A stretch of 64,000 nt of DNA, from NCBI GenBank assembly GCA_963669155.1, contig OZ022585.1, positions 5,923,558 to 5,987,557 on the forward strand. Reading direction: 5' to 3'. This document shows, piece by piece, positions 41,001-50,000 of this stretch. The position numbers and the translations under genes were made by a program. The DNA is from Arbacia lixula (lineage: Eukaryota; Echinodermata; Echinoidea; Arbacioida; Arbaciidae). Every line of letters begins with the position of its first letter. Position 1 is the stretch's first letter. Below the pieces are notes generated by a model that was not told where the DNA came from, did no database searches, and saw only the letters and a program-made list of their open reading frames with translations.

Positions 41001-44000
41001 TTTTAATGCACAGGGTGGATTTTATTTGTAGTGACACTTTCTTCTTGTATGTGAAAATAACATCCCATGAATAGGTGTGCTACGCCGCAAAATTTCCTCG
41101 CTCAAAATGTAACGGTTTTACAGTATTTGCTTTTTATGTTCTCGGAATATCTCTCAGTTCTCACCTAGTGAGACTGCTCTCTATATGATTGACAACCTCC
41201 TGATGTTCGGCTGAGTCTTTGGTTAGATGCTCCACGTGACATCTCAGCGTGCGATACTTGGCCTCTGTGCTGCCACGCACCGACCAATCAGTGGCCTCAC
41301 TTACGTTCCGTATGTCACGAATCAGCTGCAAGAACATATAAAGAGGGGTTGGTTTGTACTTCTTATCTCCTTACAATATTTAATGATGTCCCAATCAGTA
41401 TTGCTTTGTGAATTCAAATCAGAAATGATCAATGAACATCACATCAAAGCTGAATTCTCCCTATCGCATATAGCCGATATCAAGCGATATCACCTCAAGA
41501 TACCGATATCTGATCGATTGCTCTTGGGACGTATACTTCCGGTAAAAGCTGGTTGTCGGCAGAAAGTGACCAAGAAATCACTTTTTTTATGAATTAAGCA
41601 GTGAAAATTTTGTTTAGGTTTGTGGTTAGGGTCAGGGTTAGGTTTAGAATAAGGTTTAGGGTTAGTGTTAAGGTCAGAGTTAGGTTTAGGGTTAATATTC
41701 ATAAAATTAGTTGGATACTCTGGTCCCTTATTGTACGGGATTGCTGAATGTTCGTGGACCGGAAGTTCATATCCCAAGAATGAAAGGTAAAAAAATTAGA
41801 GCGCCACACACGTTCAGATTCGGAGACCTATATGCGATAGGGAGAATTGTACACATGTACATGTAGTGATAAATGTTTACAGCCAGATCAATAATAGCAT
41901 TATTGGAAAAACAAGACATTTATAGAATTTTGCACTTTGCACTCTTTTCACTTTTTAACTTTCTAAATATTTTGGTATTATAGTTGAGTTTTCAACCTAT
42001 TGCATGATGTACAAATAATTCAGAACAATGTTGTTCGCAACTCTATTCCAACTGTTTCAAAATGATACCTGTCAATGTGCATCAACTGCAGATGGCTCAT
42101 TGCAACATGACATATCTGCTTGTCATCAAATAGATTTATATAAATTGAAAGTGAACAGTGATACATCTGATAAAATACGATTTTAAAAGCAAACACTTGA
42201 AGTGAAAGTGATTGCAATCTTAATACATTATTTTACATGGTCATATTGTATGCATATGTATAATTACAAATGTATGTGTTACTGTCGATGTACATCTGTT
42301 GTGTTATTCAATACTACATACTTGTGAAAGTCAAGTTTCCACACAATTATTGAGGACTCATTCATTCCTTCATTCATTACTGTTTAAAGCAAGGATATTT
42401 TGCCATAACAACTGCATGCTCACAGACCAACACACATACACACTCTTACACTGACACACACACACACACAAACACATACATATGTATGTACACACACAAA
42501 CACACACATAGACACAGGTAAACAAACACACAGAGACATATACCTGGCAGATGCCCTGTTCTCTGGTAATAGCTTGCTTAGTGTTCAGTCCCAGGAGTTC
42601 TTTGTGGGGGATCTGTGCGTAGTATTCCTTCACCAATTCTGCAATCCTCACATGGATAGTCTTCTTCTCCAGACTTTCTCGTATCTGCAGCAGAAGAGAC
42701 TCCCCCTTCCCAACCTGAGAAGCAAAAAAATGAAATTGATTTATATCATAACAGAAATCTAAACAGAACAGCTACATTGCTGTCATATCATGCTCCGTAC
42801 ATAACGTATTCGGGCACCTAATATCTATAGCAGATGTGATGTTTAAAAAAGTTGCATACGCTATCGATATCGAGCCTCGTACGAAAGGTATACAGGTTCC
42901 TCAATATCGATAGTGGAACCGATGTTTTGAAACCAGCAAAAGTTAGTATGCAAAAATATACCATACCCCTTTAAAACTAACTTGGTGAGAGCATTTTTGT
43001 AAGCTCTCCTCAGCTGTTCGGGAAAACAGCTTTGTAGAGATCACAAAAATGCTCTCACCAAGCTTGCTAGCTATATTCAGGAGCCTGTATGCCTTTCATA
43101 CAAGGCTCGATATTGATAGCGTATGCAACTTTTTTAAACATCACATCCGCTATTGATATTAGGCACCTGAGTAGGTTTTGTACGGGGCTTGACATGACAG
43201 CAATGGGGCTGTACTGTTTAGATTACTGGTATCATACAAATTAAACGAAAAAAGTGATGCATTTTTCAATAGCACGACGTAGGACCGCACGCCAAAGGAC
43301 AAAGGCTAACGACATGAATGAGTTCACATACCTGTTCAAGTGAGACACTCTCCATGGGGCAGGACAGAATCTCAGTGAGTTGACCGATGGCCTCTTGCCA
43401 CACTTGCTCCACCAGTGACCCCACCTGGGGCGAGAGAGTGCCCCCTCCTAGCACCCCCGCATCAAACTGGGACTAAAGTCAAAAATAAGAACAGAGCTAG
43501 AAACTGCACTGGAGTGTTTGTCAACATTAAATAACGAGTACTTATTGCACCATGGGAAATCTTCAAGTAACTTTTGGATTGATTGTAATCATAAATCTTG
43601 CAGTTAACTCCTTGTGTGCTACGTGGGCCTTGTCTCACAAGTAATACACACAATTCTTATTGAACATCAGTTTACATGTTGTATCTGACACATAAAGGGT
43701 TAATAAGAGATTAGTGAGAGTTCAGGGAATTATCTAGATTGAAGGTAAAACCAAGTGGTGGTTAAAGCTATGTGATCTGTAATCAATGGAATGCCGTTCT
43801 GTGGGTCCCATTCTTGTTTGATTTCATGATACTGGAAAGGAATCATTTTAAATGGATGAAATTGTTGAAATGAAATGATATCGAGACTCTAATTACTGTA
43901 AAAAAAAAGTTTTCTCATGATAACAGCCCGAAACCATTACCACTCGCATGCCGTATCATTAATCTAAATCTCAATTATTCACACAGCACAGAGCATCAAT

Positions 44001-47000
44001 CACCCTTCTTTTTTAAACTAGAATCTTCACACTTAGTTGTACACAAGTACATGTATAGGCAGCAAAATGAAGATTTTCTTTCTTTCATTTATTATAAGGT
44101 TTCACCTCTTTAGTGGTCAGGCTTTCCTATCGCTTTGCCAAATGATCTATACGGAATGTAAGTGATGTGTGCAAATGAGACATACAAGTTGTACCAGGGA
44201 TGCTAATAAACATTCCTTTGTGGGAGCTTCTTTTCAAGATGTCATGATAGTAACTCTGCCTTCAATGTTAACTACCATGGTTACACTGCTCCACAGCATA
44301 TCAAATTCAAGGTTTCCATGGAAGTTGCCATTAGAAGCAAAGTTACCATCAAGGGTAACATGGCCCAGAGCAATGTTTCTAGGGGAACAGTGGCTATGGA
44401 AATAATGTTTTAAGACCTACTTTTCTGAACGTTGGTGATCCGATCCATCGGGAGGGCAGGTCCTTGCATCGCTTCATCTTCCATGGAGGTTTGATGCGCT
44501 GCTCATACAGCTGCCGATAGACCTCCACCGCTTCCCGACTCGTCTTCAGATAACGACACTCCCTCACACCACTCTCCTCACTCTGTAGATCATGATGATG
44601 ATGATAACAACAATATCAAGAGGAATAATTGTAGCAAAAAGCACTTGAGGAAAGGTTAGATATAACAATAGAAAGGAGAATAGAAGCAAAAGACAATGAT
44701 CGGGAAAGATTGGATAAAGCTGTAGATAGACCTGCACTGCTTCCCGATTCATCTTCAAATAATGACACTCCCTCACACCAGATTCCTCGCTCTGTAGATG
44801 ATAACAATATCAAGAAGAAGAATTGTAGCCAAAAAAAAATTGAGAAAAGGATAGATATAACAATAGGAAGAAAGAAAACAGTAGCAAAAGACAAGGAAAC
44901 AGCTTCTGATAAACTACACTGCTTCCCAACTCTTCTCCAGATAATGACACTCCCTCAAACCACTCTCATCGCTCTGTTGATGATGATGATGGTGACGATG
45001 ATAATGATGATAATGGTGATAGTACAGTTAAACAAGAATTCTATATGTACACAGCATAAAAGGGGAATGCCATTACAAAATGTACGGCACAGCCGCATTC
45101 TGATTTCTTTTTGGCAGTCATGTCTCCTTCTGGTCTTATACACTCGAATACTAGACCGGTAACGGAAATGACTGCAAACAAAATCCATATGTGGCTGCGG
45201 AGTGCATTCTGGGACGACTACTGGAGAATTGGAGCAAACAATGCTGTTACTTATAAAACTGACAACAGAAAGAAGAAGACCCAGTTAGCAATACCAAAGA
45301 TAGACACAATAAAATGCGTATTAATTTAAACAATAAATGGCACTCAAATATTGACGAGTGGAGGTTTTTTTTTTATGGTTTTATTTTCCTTTCCATGCAG
45401 ATATTGAATTTAAAGGTGGTTCACAATGAGGCAAGCTTCCAGGGCTGATTTGCAGTATGATCTGTAATAAAAACTGCTTTCTTACATATCATCTATCTAC
45501 CCGTACTTTTAAAAACGGATTCTAGATGTTTACCAAGTGGCAAATGCGTGTCCAAGCATTCCATTCTCTATTTCATGTTCCATTTAGAAGAATTACATAA
45601 TGGAAATGTGTAAATGTTTTTCAGGGAGAATGGTGTGTGACACAATTGGTAGAAAATTTGTCTCTCATGGGTAAGGCCCTTGGGCAAAGTGCCCCACATG
45701 TCCAAGTTGTAACATCTCTGCACATGTTAAAACACACCTCATTTCTATCCTCCCAGGAACACAGATACAAACATGTGTGAACACTGTAGTCAGGGTACAA
45801 GTAGTGTCCCTAATTGTATACCGTACTTACATGTAGCTACATATAGAAATAAAGAGGAAGAAAATGGTGAAAGTCGTTTGACTCAAGTACATGTCAGTCC
45901 TAGACAAACAAAGCATCCAAAATAGATGTATCCTGAGAACTTTTAACTCTTCCAATGCCACATAGGCATTTAAGCACTGCTGATCCACACACATCTTATA
46001 GGGTGACACATCGTTTAGCACAGAGAGGGTAAAACAAGTCTTCTTTAAGTTATCTCCTTGAAGGAGCAGAGAAGAGTTTGACCTACCTTCAGGTCTGCTA
46101 CATCGCCATGGTGAGTGAGGACACGGTACATGAACTCATTGTCTGGTGCCTCATCATTTCTCTCGTCTATCTTCTTCTTGACAGCATGCAGCTCCAGCTG
46201 GTAGAAGAGGCGCTTACCAATCTTCTCATCCTTGATACTCTGTTGGGGTGGATACATAAACACATGTCAAAGTCCTAATTTTTATAGTTTTACAGTGGAC
46301 GTACATGTGTAAATGTACAATGCATGTAGTTTATGCAGACACCTGTACTTTTTTTATTTTTTTTCTGTCTCTCCTCTCTTTCTCTGCCTCTCTGCTTCTC
46401 AATCTCTCTGTGTGTACAAATATTTCTTTCCGTCTCTTTATCTCTTTCTACATACATGTAGATCTTGTTCCCTTATTTTCTCTCACTTTCATTTTTTTTT
46501 CTCTCAATCACACTGACTGACACACATGTCTGTACATACAAACAATCAAACAATTTTGAACTCTTCACATCTAATTCGTTATGAAAGCTAGTGTCATTTG
46601 TGCACAATATATGAGCATAATGGTTCGTTGGTGTTTACATGGGCAAGACTAGGTAAACTTGACGGCATTTTTACACTTCCCTGTAATATTGCCAAATTAA
46701 TATTTAAAAAAAACCCCAAAATTGTGTTTGGAACCAAATAATGATCACTAAATCATCATCGCACTTAAAAAATAATTTTAGATATGCCACTTTAATGATT
46801 GTTGTATTAAGAAGGTGTGTGTGCTCCCTGGGCAAAAACACTCAGTCCCCTACCACCCACCCCCCCCCCACCCCCCACACCCCCCCACCCCCCCCCCCCC
46901 CCCCACACACACACAAACACACATACACTGTAGATGGAGTTGAATGATTCTCTTCTCTACAATGCCCATGCACCTGAGTTACAAGTTTACTCTATATTTA

Positions 47001-50000
47001 ATTTGTTTGCATGTATTTGAAGTCTAGTTGTATAACTGGATTGGACTTTAACATGTGCGACATCAGAGGAATTAGCACCTAGCAAACATGTAAAAACGAG
47101 TGAACAACATATATGCATGTGTATGTAGAGCAGTGTCACGCCGCATACCAGAGGGATCGATTGCAAGTTACTTTCAGTATGGCAGAAATTGAAAACACTG
47201 GTACTGTGTATTTAACTTGTATATGGCACTATGTATCACGCCAGCTCCATATGTACACTTTATAGCATGAAAGTTCTAACGAGCGCGCGCGAAGCTATAC
47301 TATCCTCTAACGTATGCACATTGATCTACCGGACGTGCAAAACAAACAGTGACGTGGAACATCGAGATAGCCGAAGTTCCGTGCGATGTATTAATTAATT
47401 CCATTTTTTCTCTAATTACAGAAACATATGAGACCCCACAACAAGATGATTGATATTCAATTCTAGTACCAAAACAATGAAGCATTGGTTTTGTGATGCC
47501 CTGAGGTCACGTTTAAACCATTGTTCAGAATATGGGCCCTTTATCTTGGGTTCTCCACACCATCGAAGTTCTTGTAATATGAATCAAAATCAATTAAGTT
47601 CTCTGTCAGGTACATCCTGTGCATGAATCTATGTACAGTATGAACTAATATGGATCTATTCTATGTCAGGATATGTCTACTTACATCCAGGAGAACGCTT
47701 CGAGCAACTTGATACTCGCCCTCTCTGGCAAACTGAGGGGCATTGGGCGAGTTCCATGGATACACCCTGAAAAACAAACCAAGACAACAACATAATAACA
47801 TAACATAACATAACATTTCTATGGCAACCTCTTTAACTGTTGATCCCACATACAATACGATATATCGCAAGTTGTTATCAACAAATCTATAATGGAATGG
47901 AAGCCTTGTGTATCGGTTCCTGAGTATGGTGTCATTATCCTAAAGCCAAACGGTTAGCCTGATGGATCGTGGTGTAGCCAAGCAAGCTGCAGATCCGTAT
48001 TAAGTCCCTGCAAGGTCTTTTTTTGTTTGTTTTTTTTACCTCTGCCCACTTTTCCAACAGATTGACCAATCTATCTTATTACTAGGGAGAGTAACAGCGA
48101 AACATTCATTATATAAAGTCTAAAATATTTGGAAATCTTTGTGTTTAGTTGGAACAGGACATGACTATGATTTTTATAACAATGCATTGCAGTTTATCAC
48201 TGTACAAATGCATGGAGCCTTTGAGGAGGTTTATTTCACCATTTCAATCAAGAAGGGAATACAGTGCAATAGCTGATGACAGTTCAGGCATACCTCAGAC
48301 AATGTTCAATAGAAAGGCTTCACACTGATACTGATCATGCAGCTCATTTCCATTCATGATTCAGTGCACTGAAAGCAACTCATTTCAGACCAATGCCTTT
48401 TTACAGCAAAACAATATTATAATTTGGCATTCAAATTGACAACACCATTCTTTTTTTAATCAGATTTTTAACCTGAGATGAAACAAGGCAATGTGCATTA
48501 AGAAATCATCAAAAACATATAATTTATAGCAATTAATGTACCAATTATTGGAATGTTCACAAATAATTTGAAAGCAGTCAATGGGAGGGGAGCGTTCAGA
48601 GACGGCTTACTTGACTGAGTGAAGGTCCATGTGAAAAGGCTTCTTGCGGATCATAGAGCTTCTTGTCTTTGAGGGGCCGATACCTGCGAGACAATGCAGA
48701 CAAACAAAGGGGAAACCATCAAGATTTAGCAATAAAACTGCATTAATTTCTGAAACAGATTAGCCTGAGAATCACTCCCCAAGGATGAAAAGCGTTATCA
48801 GATCCATGTGTTTGCACATGTGTAAGGCAAAACATGCACAGAAATTACGTACGAAGAAATAAAATATAACATGCAAACAACAACGTAATTGTTATTAATT
48901 ATTCCATTTAATAGTTTTAATTCTGTGTGAAAACACATCATTCATTAGTAAGTAAATATTACTAATCCCTCTATCACTTTTTAGTCATCTTTATGTGAAT
49001 AAACAATAGCAACGAGTGTGAAAGGTAAAACAACAAATTAATGTTTGCTCATTACAATGTAGAGTTAATTGCTGGATAGGGTGGGTAAAACAAAATTGCA
49101 TTTGGGAAACTGTCGGAGCTTGAAAATATTATAGAGAAAGACATTGATTTCTTTTTAGATTAATTTGGTATTTATTTCATGCACATACCATCTAGAAGTA
49201 GTTTGTCAAAGTCTTGAAGGATTAAAAGTCCTTACTCACCAAGGATCTTGCCCCGTCCAAAGCCAGCCTGCGCCTGGGTATCGACGACCAAGTACGCGCC
49301 GGGGTGGACGAGCCGGGAGGATGTGACGCAATCGTCAACAAACGCCATGCTCACGATCGGGACGTTCAACTTCTGGGCTTTGCGAGTTTTGTTGGAGTAG
49401 CCTGACTTCTTGCTCTCATCCACAATCATGTAAGTTGTCTACAGATGAGAAGGTGGGAGAAAACAGATATAAAAGCATTCTTACCCCAAATAATGCCACA
49501 AATCTGATTTTAATTCATGATGCAATTTGCTATCATTCAATCAAGTATGTAGAATTTAAAATGAGTGAAAGTGCATACACTTGAAATGTATACTTACATA
49601 TCAAGTTTATGCATTTTCAATTTCTAAGTTTCAAAAGAGTGAGATGCTTAGAAGAGTGACTACACAAAACTGTAATTGAGGGACTAATAGAAACATATAA
49701 AACACAATGACAATACAGGTCAAATATGTGCAGCTCAAAAGAGTTTGTAAAGTAATATAATACAACCTTTCAAGACGATAATGATTCTTTCATGTCACAA
49801 TCTTGTATTAGCCCTTATGGGAAAAGCATGGCATGTACATGTAGCCCTTTGAATTCCTTACACCTTTTCATTAAATATTAAGAGCATCTCTGATTTGTTC
49901 TCCCTCCATTTAAATGAACTTTGAATGAAGATAAATGTCTTTCTCCTGTCATTTTGTAATACCAGTGAAATGAAGAGGGATATTTATTATCCTTGACGTG

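Noticed and set aside
41630..41695. True interstitial telomere
   Set aside because: The TTAGGG-like words are degenerate and sit inside a MITE with defined ends that has a second copy, so they travel with the element.
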